Positions 1 to 31,130 of a stretch of 64,000 bases of DNA are shown piece after piece (within the stretch, counting starts at the first letter, position 1; each line of letters opens with the position of its first letter). The notes beneath the pieces were generated by a model that saw only the letters and a list, made by a program, of their open reading frames with translations, had not been told where the DNA came from and did not search any database. A program made the translations under genes and the position numbers. The stretch lies in assembly GCA_047967505.1 (NCBI GenBank), contig CM106540.1, one strand, 5' to 3'. This stretch comes from Dipteris shenzhenensis (lineage: Eukaryota; Polypodiophyta; Polypodiopsida; Gleicheniales).

Positions 1-1160
1 TTTAGTATAATGTATCATGGAGCAATTTGCTTCTGACATATAACCATATTTGGTCAAGAACAGAATTCTCTCCATAACCACAAAAACTACTTTTTCCTCA
101 CCTCAAGATGTTTATGGAATACCAACACCATTATCTGAGTATTACATTTAAATTCTATTTGAATTGGGGCATCTAGTAACAACATCAATTTGAATACTGT
201 GGAAACTATTTCTCATGTTAATAAACTCTCAAGGCGGCCAAATATCTCCGTGATTCTGAAGGCATGCAAATCGGTTATCCTGCCTACAAATTCACTTTCA
301 CTCCCACAAGTCAAAATTATTATACCCTTCTAGATCTAACTTTTGGATCCAGGCCTGATTATGAATGTCCTGTCCATCCAAAGGGAATCAAAGTCAACAA
401 ATAAGGACAAGTTGGTTGTTGCATATTGGCTTACCCATTTAGCTTGTTGTAGGGCCAAATATGCTACATCATCTAGAATTTTCTACACCTTGGAACACAA
501 ATTGTGGGTGGCTACAAAAGAAACCTTTTGTTTTCCCATAGAGTCTGACAAAGTGTGAGAGTCTATGTTTAGATAGCAGAGGTCACGCTTGTGGTATCAC
601 CCATCTCTTGGTTGCCAAAGGCATTCACAACACGGAGAGAACCTTGCATGGTGAGCATAGAGAAGATGAAAGTGGCCTCTCACACATGCTTGGATAGCTC
701 AAGGAAAAGAGTGTTTAGAAATAAATCAACAATGCAAGCTCATGCAACTTAAAACACCTTATCAAGCACTTCCACTCATCTGAACTGTCAGTTGGTTAAA
801 TACAGGGAGCTGCCATCACCATATATATTCCAAATACTGGGAGTAGCTAAGGGTGGTGGTCTTCTCTGAAGATAGTGAGGCAGCTTGTCATGCTCATCAG
901 AGATAAAACACCAATGCTTGTGCTTTGTGTTGTTAGCATTTAACCTTGTGTGTTCAAGATTGTAGGCCCAGGGATCTAAAAATCAAGTCTTCTTTTTTAT
1001 GTCCCACCATGATGCAAACTGCATGTGCCCTTATTTGGAGCCAAGGCTCATGCCTAGTTTTGCATCCCCTAGAAGTAAAGCTTTCCAATTAATGGCTCTC
1101 CACACTCTATTTGCATGAGCTTTCAAACTCTTCTGGCATGAGGACAAGCTACAAATAGGA
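1..1160. other. Intergenic, no gene seen
   Basis: I see no recognisable coding region, RNA gene or clear repeat here. Short open frames, such as one at 343-558 on the plus strand, match no family I know and have no gene-like context. Confidence 0.5.
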
Positions 1161-1182
1161 AGGACATCTTCTCTGGAGCATA

Positions 1183-1598
1183 CTATTTATCCCATAGTTT
1201 GTCAAATCTTGCATACCACTTAACCCATAGTTTGTCAAATCTTGCATACCATTTATCTCTATCCTTCAGATTCCATTTAGCATTAAGGTTTCTAAAAAAG
1301 ATCATCCATATCCAACTAAATTCTTTATGTAAGATTAGCATAGAACCACCCTTCACATTTGACATCTCCTTGCCATAGTTCCAACCTACTCAAGATAAGG
1401 CCCTGGATTTGATTGGATAGAGAAACTCCCTTCTGATCTCATGCCATGTCTTCCATCTGAAAAGTTCTTGAAATTTGTTGAAACCTCAAAAGCTCCCCAC
1501 ATGGATTGCCACAATGAGCTCCCTTTGGCTTCATGAGTAAAGACAACTGAAACTAAGGGGTAGTTCTTCCACTTGGGAGCCCTTCTAATGTGTTTCAT
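1183..1598 (-). pseudogene. LINE reverse-transcriptase C-terminal fragment (weak)
   Basis: Minus-strand frames at 1386-1598 and 1183-1365 read like the region after the reverse-transcriptase core of plant L1-type LINEs. They show a Ser-Leu-Trp-Gln-Ser-Met-Trp string followed by a Gly-Arg-His block, then a Trp-Asn-Leu-Lys-Asp block. Stops and frame changes break it up. A 31-bp direct repeat near 1,195-1,250 adds a duplicated peptide. This rests on resemblance only. Confidence 0.3.
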
Positions 1599-1619
1599 AT
1601 TTCTCCAGGTGAGATTTAG

Positions 1620-1980
1620 CTACCTCCCCACAAAAAGGATTTTCAAGAGAGATGAAAAAGCCCTTCTACACAGAACCCTTCTACCAGAGCCACGATGTTG
1701 CTGCTTCCCCATCTCAGTCTTTTTCTCATGCTTCTGATGAGATGTCTATTGATCCTGTTCAGGGTGTTCCTACTACTGCTACTACCTCTGCTCAAAGAGC
1801 AAGTCTCAATGAAGTCATGTCCAAGGACAGCAAAGCTCTATTGGATAAACTCTGATGATGTACAAAGGTTACTCAAAGATAATATAATATCTCCTTTTCT
1901 GACCAAAAAACAAAAATGTATTCCAAATACTATATTGACCAAAATTTCCTTCTGTGGATTCTCCGATGAATTCATCAGCC
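1620..1980. other. Degenerate spacer beside the gypsy remnant
   Basis: Short plus-strand frames (1652-1855, 1695-1994) overlap each other and match no known family. This is probably internal sequence of the adjoining retroelement. Confidence 0.3.
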
Positions 1981-3960
1981 TCGCAGACCAATAAACGGCT
2001 TCCTATGGAAACCATTCAGCTGTACTAGAAACACATTATCATGCAAATCTATAATCCAAAATGTTCCCTACTTCAAATCTTTTCACAATGAGATATGGCC
2101 CTTGATATTGAAGCTTCTATTTTCCTAGGAAGAACCTCAATTTATAATTATACACCCAAACCAAATTGCACTTCTTAAAAATATGAAATTTAATGTTTGG
2201 TCGCCCACGCTCTTTTATGCTCATGAATCACTTGCATGATATACTGGCTCTAAATCTGGTCTTCTTCTAAACAAAGCAATTGTACTTGCTAGAATTGAAT
2301 AGACTCCTCTAGGCTCATCTTGTCTACCATGATCCATGAATTCCATTGGCACTACAGCCTCCAACTTGTAAACTAGTCATTCACAGAATGGGGCCATTTT
2401 GGTGCTAACATTAAAAGTTTGTTTTGTATGCCCACCATGGGGCCAAATCCAACATCATATCCCAATCCTCTCTGGTTTTCAACCCAGTCAGCTTCATGGC
2501 TAGCTTCATTGTTTGACTTATGCATTTTTCTTGCCCATTTGCCTGTGGATGATATGGCATAGACATTTTGTGAATCACCATATGCACATCCGTAAGTTCC
2601 TTGATAGTTTTGTTGAGAAAATTTTCTCCCTTATTAGAGACAAACTCAATGGGGCATCCGAAATAGGTGATGATACTTTTATATAGGAACTACATCGTAC
2701 TTGATGCAAAATTGTCTCGTAATGCCTATGCCTCAAACCATTGGGTGTAGTAATCCACAACCATCAGTTCATACTAGACCAAGCTGCTGGCTTGAATTGA
2801 CCCATGAAATCCAAGCCCACTTTTGAAACGGTTCCAAAGTCAATACCAAATTTAGTGGCATTCGATCAACATTCTCTGGTTATCTATCCCATTGAAAACA
2901 CCAACAATGTTTGGCAAACTCATGCACATCCTTGATCACCATTGGCCACCATAATCTATCTTGGGAAATTTTCTTTGTGGTAGTCTCTCATGAAAAGTGA
3001 CCACCGAATGCACCCTGATGGGCCTCCATCAATGTACACACCATTGTACCACTTAATCAATACCACACTAGTATAGCCTCGGTATAGCATTCCTGCAATG
3101 ATAATAAATGGTCTTCTCCTCAATGTGATTCGATTTCTTTAATCCACAGGCATGCGCTTCAAAAATAGACCATGCATTAGGAACTACACCATCCAGTCAT
3201 ACCAATATGTACTGTGGATTGCTTCTATCTCAAAGAAAGCTGCATCTAGCAAATTATCAGGGATGCCTTCCACCAGAATCTCATCTGTCTCTAGTTGGCT
3301 TGAATAATTTGCTACCAAATGGTGGATTCCAGGTGTATGAAGTGTTGTGTACTCAAATTCTTATAGCAATAGTATCCATTTGGCTAATCTACCTATCGGT
3401 TGTGCCTTGTTCACAAAAAATAGCAATGCTTGATGATCCACATGAAAACCACTTTGTTTCCTAATAGATAATGGTAGAATTTTCCCAACGAGTAAATCAT
3501 GCCGAGACACTCCCTTTCTATTACAAAGTAATTACACTCTACACTAGTCAATGTGCAATGAGTGTGTAGTTGGCATAGTACACATATTGATAGTAGCCTT
3601 TTTGTCTCTTCTGCATCTGAACTGCCCCAATCGCTATATCCAAGGCATCCAAAAACACATGAAAATACAAACTTTAATATAATGGTTGCAGTTTTGGGGA
3701 CACCATGAGTATCTTCTTAAGTAGTCGGAATGCCCTTTCTTGCTTCATTCCCCAGACAAATAGAACATCCTTCTTTGTTTAGCTAGGTGAATCATTGGTA
3801 GATGTGTGACCAATACCACCACAAAGAACTAGTTGTGCCATTTCAATTAATCCACAAAATGTTATAACTCTTTGATATCCTTGGGAACCTTGTCATTTTG
3901 AATAGCTTCAACTTTTTGGGGATCAATGGCCATTCCTTCTTCTGAAATGATGTTCCCATA
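1980..3960 (-). pseudogene. Ty3/gypsy polyprotein remnant (RT end, RNase H, integrase)
   Basis: Read on the minus strand from 3,960 down, the translation follows the Ty3/gypsy pol order with many stops and shifts. It has a Gly-Asn-Ile-Ile-Ser-Glu-Glu-Gly-Met block typical of the end of the reverse transcriptase (a changed 'G..VS..GI'). Next comes an RNase H-like stretch (Cys-Asn-Tyr-Phe-Val-Ile-Glu-Arg-Glu, then His-Tyr-Leu-Leu-Gly-Asn-Lys). Integrase pieces follow at about 2,900-2,500, with a Gly-Pro-Tyr-Leu-Ile-Val-Lys C-terminal motif near 2,090. I did not define LTRs. It is an inactive fragment. Confidence 0.7.
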
Positions 3961-4075
3961 TTTGAGTTTAGCTGATGGAGCCATCCAGGAAGCTATATAT
4001 ATCATGAACAGCAATAGCAATTAATAGAGAGCCAAGCTGTAGAAGAGATGTTCTGAAGTCTATCAAGATTATTTC

Positions 4076-4560
4076 TTGGAACCTTTGGGATTGTTGCAAG
4101 CAGAAAACACAGAATGGGTTAGCTCCCAGATGTTTGCCGATGATCTGATGGCCCTCTACAAGGAGGATCAGTCTAGCCTTAATGCCTTAGAAAAAATTAA
4201 CTTCTTTCTTTGGAACACAAGAGCCCTTATCATCAAGCATATCCTTTATGCAACAACCACCACAACATACTTAGCTTTGGTATGGAATTTCCGCACAACC
4301 AGTGGTGGCAAGAATTTGAAAAAAGTTTCCATGCCTTTCTTTGGGCCGAGGAGAATGGTAGATGCAAGATACACTATGTACCATGGAATACACTCAAAGA
4401 TTCCAAGCAACATGGGGGCCTCGGTATCTCAGATGTGGCCCTTAAGAATCTTTCACTAATCGACAAATGGCTCCCTCGACTGTTCAAGGACTCTAATCCC
4501 TGGATTGAACTCACTAGATGGTTTATTGAGAATGGTTTCCACATTACTATACCCATATGA
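4076..4560 (+). pseudogene. LINE reverse-transcriptase fragment
   Basis: Two overlapping plus frames form one L1-type LINE fragment with a frameshift. The first carries the reverse-transcriptase palm motif (Phe-Ala-Asp-Asp-Leu) near 4,133. The second (4210-4560) carries the downstream region, with Phe-Leu-Trp, a Val-Pro-Trp-Asn block, Gly-Gly-Leu-Gly-Ile and Asp-Lys-Trp-Leu-Pro-Arg-Leu. The palm and thumb core between them has collapsed. This is a truncated dead copy. Confidence 0.65.
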
Positions 4561-6600
4561 TTGCTCTTGAAACCATATAACAACTTAATTTCAAAATTGT
4601 ATGCTGCTAAAAAGCTAAGGCTTTAAAGCAATTACACCTACATGTGTCTAGGGAAGAAATGTGGAACAGAAAAGCAAGGAAGCATGTAATAGTTGAAAGG
4701 AGCATGCAACAAGTTACAAATTTACTCTTTCATCACTTGTGGAGAGGGAGAAGTTGCTCAAGCAATAGTTGTGGAAAGTGCACTAGAGATTGTATCAATC
4801 TAACGCTCAATATTTCATAATTGCATGTTTGTTAAAGTTCATAACTATGGCTTCCACAACTTCACTTCCCTACGTATGTTGCCTATGCTTGTGACCCTTG
4901 CCCAAACCAAGAGTAGATTCTCTATTCAATCTGTTGTACTAAATCTATGTTTCTAAGAGCTTCAAATTGAGTGGAGAAAAATATGGTTTGCTATTACTAT
5001 GCAACCTAATGTACACAATGCCTTTCTCATGAAGCATGACATGTTTGTGAATTAATCTCATGTATAAACGAATCTTTGAGGCATTCAACATCATCATACT
5101 TTTGACGGAGATCAAAACATGAAGAAGACCATGTGCTCTATCTCATGGACTCTTCTAACCAACAATATTGAATAGTCTAACTCATGTGACACTCTTCTTT
5201 ATGTAAGAAAGGGAATTTTCTACTTCTAGGACTTATACAATCAATACCAATGTGAAAAATCTATATAGCTCATAATACCAATGTGAAATTACAATTACTC
5301 AAGAGGGCACATGTATATAGCTCCGTGGTAAAATCTTTTGCCCCCCCCCCCCCCCCCAATAGTGAAATCTACACTCGATTATTTGTCAAACTTCTTTGTT
5401 GCGTTGTGTATTGCACCTTAACACCATGTGTGGGAAGGGGCGGGGGTTTTGTGTAGATAGTTTAAACACTCTTTCCTTGTGCTTGCTTGTGCGTACTTGC
5501 CTTACTATATTGCTTGCTATTAGTCATTAGCATGGCTTCTTGCTGTTGCTGTATAAAGAAATTCATGCTCTAAAAACAACATATGCACTAATTTAAGTAC
5601 ACAGAATACTAACCTAATGATAACTTGCCTCATGAGCACGAGTCCTTTAACACATACTCAACAAAAAGGAGGGGAAGACCGCAAGAGGTGGTATCTTGGT
5701 GAAGAGGTATGTGGGAGGGATTATTCTTAAGAAGCCATGGTTCTATATGGCACTAGTATAAAGTGCCAAGTCGAAACACATTAAACCATATGCATCATTC
5801 TTACTTGCCTCCCGTGCAACGTACTTGGCACAAGCCCACATGACATTGTATAATGGTTATGTAACCATGAAGGGTGCATGCAAAGCTTTGCCGCATAATT
5901 TGAAGTATATTATGTGACCCTCAATCCCTCCCTAAGGTTCTCCCATCTCTGGTGGAAGCCTTTTTGTAATCCTTTTCGACACCCACGGATAAGTGCAAGA
6001 AGTGAATCCACCATATTTCATCACTTGTTTTTCCAGCACCCCTCAATGAATGCTTTTACACCCATCATGTTAAAAAACTTCGCTTGCTTAATTTTTGCAA
6101 TCAACTGGTTAGAATACTTTCCATCAGATCTTTCATTGGAAAGCTAGTGCCACCTATGAATTGATGTTGAGAGTTCGTGTGTTTAGTAACAACACAGGAT
6201 CTTGAGCTAGCTTGGTAGAGATCTGATTATCAATAAACAAAACGTTTGATTCTTTGTCCAAGCCCACAATCATTTTAGATCCTAAGCAAAGGATACAAGG
6301 CATAACTCTTTGCAGCCAATTTGGTTGCACAGGTTTCATCAAAATATACACCTTCCTTCAAGGCTTAGCCTTTAGCAATCAATTTGACTTTCTATTTCTC
6401 CATACTTTCATCATGGAGCCAATTATTGCCAATTAAAGCTTTACCAGAGCTCCGGAGTCCTTCCTCACTCATTTAGGGTCCATCCATATCTTGATTGTCT
6501 ATAAATGTCTCAAATTACCGCTACTGACTTGGGTCCCTCTTTTAACATTGTCAAATGAAGGCTCATTAGTGGAAAATACTCAACCTACAGATTAAGGTAT
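4561..6600. other. Intergenic, no gene seen; C17 homopolymer
   Basis: I see no supported gene. A run of 17 cytosines lies at 5,341-5,357. The other open frames here are short and unassignable. Confidence 0.5.
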
Positions 6601-6623
6601 CTTGTTTCTAGATGAAAGATAAA

Positions 6624-6811
6624 TGAATTGGGTGAACATTAAATAGACAGTACAGTGTGCATTGAATGGTTGCTCTCGCATAACCTGTCGAGCTCTGTTG
6701 CCAAGCATGAAGCTGTGTGAATTGGGTGAACATTAAATAGACAGTACAGTGTGCATTGAATGGTTGCTCTCGCATAACCTGTCGAGCTCTGTTGCCAAGC
6801 ACGAAGCTGTG
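6624..6811. repeat. 94-bp tandem duplication (2 copies)
   Basis: The block starting TGAATTGGGTGAACATTAAA at 6,624 repeats at 6,718 with a period of 94 bp. The copies are nearly identical, with one visible difference (ATGAAGC versus ACGAAGC near the end), so the duplication is recent. The minus-strand open frame across it is a by-product. Confidence 0.9.
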
Positions 6812-7702
6812 TGTCTAGGCAAACCGCTAAAACACCTCATAGCATATCCAAATCCAACTTTTAGGAAAACAAACATGCCCAGGCCAGTATTTTAGATTTT
6901 ACCCTTCTCATTGAAGGCACCCAACATCCACTTTAAGATAGAAATTTTCTTACAAAACATAAAAAACATAAGATGTCAGAGGACAGAGTATGAACAGATA
7001 CCTGTAAAGGCTATGGTAATTATGATTCAAAAATTGCACATTCACTCATTCCTCTTGATTTAATATAACTCCAAAGCTGCTTCTGTTCTGAGTTGCAGGA
7101 ACATCCAGATTAAAAGCCAAATTTTCAAACCTGTGCCACTCATATAAAGCTATGTAGAACATCAAATGCCAAAAAGTGACTGCATTTGAGATCGTGTACC
7201 AGGAGCCTGCCACCTGCAGTAAAACCTGTAGTCTAAAATTACTCTTCAGTTATGAAGACAAAGATTTATGGTTGCCACTCAAGCTCCCAAAGTGTCTTGA
7301 ACATGTCAATCATGAATTCTGCTAGAAAAAGGTGCACACTTCAACTGTACTGTACAAGTGTAATGGGCTACCCCAGTGATATTAAACAGCCGGAGTACTC
7401 TAAGGAAATTGAATTCCTCTCAAACTCCAGTACTGATCTTCTTCAAAAATCAACATCCCCAGAGCTATGGAGGGTGTCAAGAAGAGAATCAATAACTGGC
7501 ACAGAAGTCTATCCTTAATAAAAATCAAAGATCTGACAATATGCCTCTTTAGATACATTTACCCTCCGCTGATGAGCTCTCCTACATACTGGTCCCAAAA
7601 ATTGGTGCCCCATCCACAATTGCCATTCAAGTAACAGTACAAATCCGTTCAGCTTACCACTTTCACAGCTTTCTCTAAAGCGTTGACAATGAGGTTCTCT
7701 TT
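6812..7702. other. 3' flank of HSP60
   Basis: This is non-coding sequence downstream of the minus-strand HSP60 stop codon and should contain its 3' UTR. I did not find a convincing poly(A) signal on the minus strand. The open frame at 7252-7518 (+) matches nothing known. Confidence 0.5.
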
Positions 7703-25811
<18,109 letters not shown>

Positions 25812-26120
25812 GGTGTCGATCGGAGGAAGGATTTTAATCCGGCACAAAATACATCAATTTGGAAGCAATCCGAGGCTTGATTGATCACGCGAAAGACAGA
25901 CACAGAGAAAGAGAGAGAGAGATCAACAGAATTCGAAACAGAGAGCGTGGAAGCGTCCAGAAATCACCCCTTCTTTCTGAGGGTATAGGGTTTAAGCCTA
26001 AATTCAATTTCTGAAAAAGAAAGCAAATCCTCTTAATTAGTAATGTGCAACCAATTAGAGAGGGTGTCAAATTTAATTTCAACTACCACGTGTGTGTGTG
26101 TGTGTGTGTGTGTTTTCATT
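25812..26120 (-). promoter_or_regulatory. HSP60 5' leader and proximal promoter region
   Basis: Directly upstream of the HSP60 start. In gene orientation it contains a CT-rich tract (complement of 25,908-25,925), common in plant 5' leaders. A (GT)n run lies at 26,092-26,113. I found no perfect heat-shock element and no certain TATA box. Confidence 0.4.
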
Positions 26121-26437
26121 ACTAAAAAAAAAAGTGTGTGTGTGTGTTTTCGATCAGTTCTAGATAGGACAGGGATGAGTGATGATGTGGACAAAAAACT
26201 TTTCTTTTTTTTAAAGACGGGTTGTCAAATCGCATTTTCTTAGAGGTTATGTGCAAAGACTTGGGAGTCCCTTACATTGCTTTTCGTGCTTTTCCATCTC
26301 TGTATGTGTGCATCTAAATATACAGACCAAAAAAATCCAATGGCCATGCGTTCAATTCAAATAATTGATGTGTGTTTTGCATATAAACCATTGATTTTGC
26401 GTGATTTGGATTTGCCATGCTATTTTTAAATTGCTAA
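26120..26437. other. Intergenic, no gene seen
   Basis: AT-rich sequence with a short second GT run near 26,131-26,148. No supported feature. Confidence 0.5.
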
Positions 26438-26700
26438 CTAGTTCATCTCAACAAAGGCTATAGCGAGTAGTAATGGATAGCTATCACTGTTGTTAATCGA
26501 ACCATTGAGTGCATAATTCTCAAGGGTACATAATACCTCGACCAACTCCTTATTGTAGAGGAGTATAGCTCTAGCACAGGCGTCATCACCTATCATGAAA
26601 TCCCAAGGTCTTTTTGAGACCAAAAGATTCTTAATCATAAAGCTCCAAAGAGAATCGTTGGTGCCATCCAACTTATCCTCTTGAGCAGGGCTCTGAACAC
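26438..26700 (-). pseudogene. Ty1/copia gag N-terminal fragment
   Basis: The minus-strand frame opens with Asp-Lys-Leu-Asp-Gly-Thr-Asn, then Leu-Trp-Ser-Phe-Met-Ile-Lys-Asn-Leu-Leu and Trp-Asp-Phe. That is the pattern at the start of plant copia gag (UBN2/DUF4219 type). It stops after about 78 codons and nothing downstream continues the polyprotein. Confidence 0.55.
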
Positions 26701-26794
26701 ATCAGTGTCCATTCATTCGCCCCCCCCCCCAACTCACACACACATGGCCATCTACAAGGGGGCATTCACTTGTGGCCTCTACTTACAGGCAGTA

Positions 26795-26872
26795 GGGGCA
26801 TCCCAAGGGATTTGAACGTGAGTAGCCAGCTCAGGTGGGCATACACCCAACCATCTAAGCTACCACTATCCC
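26795..26872 (-). mobile_element. tRNA-derived SINE head
   Basis: On the minus strand a box A (TAGCTTAGATGG, 26,862-26,851) is followed at tRNA-like spacing by a box B (CGTTCAAATCCC, 26,818-26,807). Both fit the RNA polymerase III internal promoter. The sequence between them does not fold as a working tRNA, so a SINE head or tRNA relic is more likely than a tRNA gene. Confidence 0.5.
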
Positions 26873-27019
26873 TTCATTCTTGCATGATTGCCATAGTTTG
26901 GTAGAAGGATAGAAGAATGTCCCTATGTCATCTTAACTTAGCCACTTCCTAGGATTATTCTAAGGCATTGATAATGTGTTTTGGCGTTTTTATTATTACC
27001 CATAATAGCTTATGTATTG

Positions 27020-27473
27020 CAAAAACTTGAAACTATTATGGATTGGAACTCACACCTATGACTTTGAGTTTTACCTAAAGTTTTTAAGGTCAAGTTTTAG
27101 AAAACATGCGTGCCTCAAGATCTATGGAGCGCTCTAAGGTGGATGGAACCTATGTGGAAACATGATGAAGACAGTGCTCATGACATGTACCTCAAGTCAA
27201 TTAGGTTCCAAGATAGATTAGCTTGGACTCATAAACAGAATCTTGAGTGAGTGTGCATTTCTCTCTTCAATAATACATGATAGGCCTCTTATATAGAGAG
27301 TGCCCTTTGAATAGTCAACACTTGTGGGATCCTCTGATCCACATCTCTCCTTGTGGATATCCTTGATCCACATCTCCACATCATGTAGTCCACATCCTAG
27401 GGTGGCTACTTTAATACATTCCCATACCATACCTTAGCCTCTAATTATGTGCTCATGGCACCATATCTCAACA
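27020..27473 (-). repeat. Copia-type LTR (minus orientation), left edge uncertain
   Basis: On the minus strand the LTR starts TGTTGAGATATGGTGCC at 27,473, directly after a polypurine tract (CCAAGGGGAGG, 27,484-27,474). A leader-like stretch with CTTATATAGAGAG sits near 27,290. The start resembles that of the Copia LTR ending at 60,532. The other edge is not determined. Confidence 0.55.
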
Positions 27474-27783
27474 CCTCCCCTTGGTACCATGATCCATTGG
27501 CTACCACAAGGTGGTCATATGTGAGTTACAAATCCATCACCTCCCCTTAGTGCATGCATTGCTACTTAAGGTGATCAAGTGTGGTTTTTACATGTCAATA
27601 CCTCCCCTGAGTGCTTTCATAGCTACTCTTAAGTCGTCAGGTTTGATTTACAAACATTTGGGTTAAAGTTGGAAAGGCTTTCACTTTTCAATACATGTTG
27701 TCGATGGTGTTCTGATGTAGCTTGATGCATGATGCTTTGTTCTTTCATGTGCCTTAATGCTTTATTGTGGATGCCATGTTTTG

Positions 27784-28024
27784 TGCTATGGTTATCTCGT
27801 GTACTTGTGCTTTTCACATGCATTGTGCATTTATGCATTGCTTTTCCATTTGTTGCAAAGGTCTTACCATGAGCTTCGTTTTGCTTCAATGGCAGTGTCT
27901 AATTGCTATGGTCATCTCATGTACTTGTGCTTTTCGCATGCATTGTGCATTTATGCATTGCTTTTCCATTTGTTGCAAAGGTCTTACCATGAGCTTCGTT
28001 TTGCTTCAATGGCAGTGTCTAATT
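27784..28024. repeat. 120-bp tandem duplication (2 copies)
   Basis: The block around GCTTTTCCATTTGTTGCAAA at 27,840 repeats exactly 120 bp later. The copies are almost identical. The 90-96 codon open frames through it carry the repeat in frame because 120 is a multiple of three, but nothing else suggests a gene. Confidence 0.9.
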
Positions 28025-28232
28025 GCTAACAATGATTCTGACTTGACAGCCGCATAGAGCTCGAAAAGGCGATCACTTTTCCTTTTTGGAGCATGTCCAA
28101 ATTCTTCATGGATTGGAAGTTATGGATTGTTAAAGTTTTGATAAAAAAGGAGTTATTGATGATGTGGCATATGGATTCACATGCTGCTTACAAACTGTGC
28201 TTGGTAGGGGCTATGTGCTTAGGTGGCACTTA

Positions 28233-28723
28233 TGTCACGATACGATTTTGTAGTCTAGAATGTATTAGGCTAGCATGATCAAATGTAATAATTAGAAGTA
28301 GGCTAGGTAGGTTTAAATGGCCAAATGCCATATGGATAATGTATTGGATATGTTAATTGATTAATATATATGGAGCACTCACACATGTTGGTCCTAGGAT
28401 AGGAATGGGTAGGAATGCATGGGTATGCATTAATAAATGGTAGGCATAAAAGAGTCATAGACTAAGGGTAGAATAATGGGGTATGCCCAAGGGATGGATC
28501 CCAAGAGGCATGAGAGGTTGTGACCTCTCGTATGCATGGAATGAGTGTATAAGCCATTATGCATTCATATGTGGTTTGTGGATGGCATGAGCATTGTAGA
28601 GTTGTCAATAGCAAAAGTACACTCACGTTGGCACTCCTTCCACCCCATTTGGAGGGCCAATACTTCTCTAATTTTGCATCATTCTCTCACACATGTGCAT
28701 CCTCCACCAACCGGTACGTGACA
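28233..28723 (+). repeat. 5' LTR of the ACTTA-flanked element
   Basis: 491 bp, TGTCACG...CGTGACA. It aligns along its full length with the 3' copy apart from point differences and a ~15-bp indel near 28,490. Confidence 0.92.
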
Positions 28724-31130
28724 AGTGGTATTAGAGCCAAGATCCTCTGACTGTGAGAGCCTGCCATGTGGAAGTTGCAATAGTCACTGACATCGGCGTG
28801 AAGTCATCGAAGAGAATCAAGATTCACCCATCAAGAAATCACTAGGGGGCTTCCTTTTCCCTCTCTGAAAGTTGCTTTCTTTTTTGTCGATAGGCAAATT
28901 TTTTTTATTTGTGGGGAACCGGCCTTGCGCCGCCAATCACAGGCCTTCAGGGCCCCTGTGTAGTCCGCGGGCTGCATTAACTACCCCCGTCGGGCGTAGT
29001 CCCCGACGTGGGAAGCCTTTATATAATGCCTTGTGTAGGCCTTTTGGGAAGGCCTTGTGCACAGGCCTTAGCCGCATGGCGTGTGGTACGCAGCGCCGCG
29101 AAGTACATCACAGTCCACGACCCGCGCCTGGGAGCCACTGCCAACCCTTGCAGCTGCCACGTGCTACCCTTACTAGTTGCCTCTGCCACGTCCCTAGATC
29201 CTCTGCTACAGTTGTCCCACCACCATCAATCCTGTTTCCCCGTTAGCCGTCGCCACGTGTCGGCTCTTTAACTTGTACCCTGCGCCTCACTAGCGCCTTA
29301 GCCGCCTCTGCCCCCCCTTGCTGCAATTCACGTTAAATGTCCCCCCCCTTCATCATTACTTACCATTTCGAACTTCCCCCCCTCATCATTACTTACTCCC
29401 TCATTACATTGTTTAATTGCCCTCCCCCTTTGCATTTCGAAATCCCTCCCCTCGTATTTCAAACCCCCCCTCCCTTCTCCTTAGTTAGTTCCCTTTCCCT
29501 CAGTCCCTCTAGTTCCTCATTTTCCCCCTTGCCACCATTCAAATTTTCCCCCCACCTTAATCGGAATTAAAAAAAAAACCCCTCTCTCCTCTAACTTCGA
29601 AGGACCCCTTTGTCTTTTTTTCCTTTTTCCCCCTCCTTACCTTGCAATTTTATTTATTAAAACATTTAAAAAAAAGATAAAGATAAAATATAAAAACAAA
29701 ATGGAGAAAATAAGAAGAAAAAAAAAAGAATAAAAAGAAGTTTTAAAAAAATAAAGCTTAAAAGAAAAATGAAAAATTGAAAGAATATAAAGAGTAGAAG
29801 CTAAGCTATAGAGAAATTGATTTAAGAATAGAGATTAGATACTATTTAAAGAAAAGGTTAGAAAAAAAAAAGAAGGGGTCAAAAAATAAAATAAAAGACA
29901 ACATTTTTTTTTAAAAAAAGGGAGATTATTGAGAAAATAAAGGGAAAAAGGAAGAGAAGATAATAGAGAGAAGGGCATGGTAGTTAAAAATTTGGAAATC
30001 GAAGCGTTTTGAGTGAAGCATGGTCACTTCACAATTAGCAAGGAGGGGACTGCTACAAAAGACTATTAAAAAGTGGAGGAAACTCGAATGAAGGCTACAA
30101 AAGTGACTCATCATCTAGAAAAGAATGGAATACACAATTGCATGGTGATGACAAGGGTCAAAAGATTGATCTACTTAAACTCAAGATGAGCATTTAGGAC
30201 AAAGAATGAATTAATATTGCATTTGCATGTAGGATAATGAAGTAATAAATGCATTTGCATGTAGGATCATACGTAAAAAAAGGAAAAACTCAAGAATGGA
30301 GCATGTGCACAACTATTACTTTGGAAATGTACACAATGGTATCATATAGAGACACTCGATAAGGATTCTTTGGAAGGCATCCATGGTGCCAAGAGTCTTG
30401 AAGTTAGAAACCTAGAGATGGTTAAGTTATTCTCTTAGGTTGGGTTGATGAGCCAAGGTAGTACTGCTCTTCCCAAGCAAGAGGGTGCTATACATGGCCA
30501 TAGGTCGTGGATATGTAAGCGCTTAGTAAGGTATGGTGACCTTAGGTCTGGTGACCTTAGAGAGATCTCAAGTAATCGGTAAGTCATGGACGCATGACTA
30601 TGGGTGGATCCACAATTAAACCTAGTGGTCTAGAATGAGTACTCAAGTAAGATCTGGTGATCTTGATCTTGTAAGTTAGGCCTATTTTGTAAGTTTTGGG
30701 TCTGATCAACTTAAAACTAATGGTTCCAAACTGGTCACTTGGAACTTGGACCAATGCATGCATGCATATGAGAGAGATAGATTAGGAAATGGTATCCTAT
30801 TGGAAAGGAAAAGTAGAACAAAAATGGATTCCTACTAACCCTAATGGATAAAGTTGAATTAGTCTTTGTAGGAATGTCCAAAGCAAAGGAGTATATGGAC
30901 GACACAACGTGAAAGATAAGTACTATGCCTTTCTTATTGATTTATTTGAAAATTGGCTTTAAAGGAACATACTAATGTTGGATTTGTTTGGCAAGAGTAC
31001 CAAATATGAAGATGAAAGATTGAAGTTGTTGTATGGAAGTTTATACAGGAACCTAATGAGTGCTAAAGACCATGAAGACAAAGGAGAATACCTAATAGAT
31101 GAGGACATCTATGTCCCAAGCAAGAGGGCA

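Noticed and set aside
26795-26872. A functional tRNA gene
   Set aside because: The boxes are good, but I cannot fold the acceptor and anticodon arms into a standard cloverleaf.
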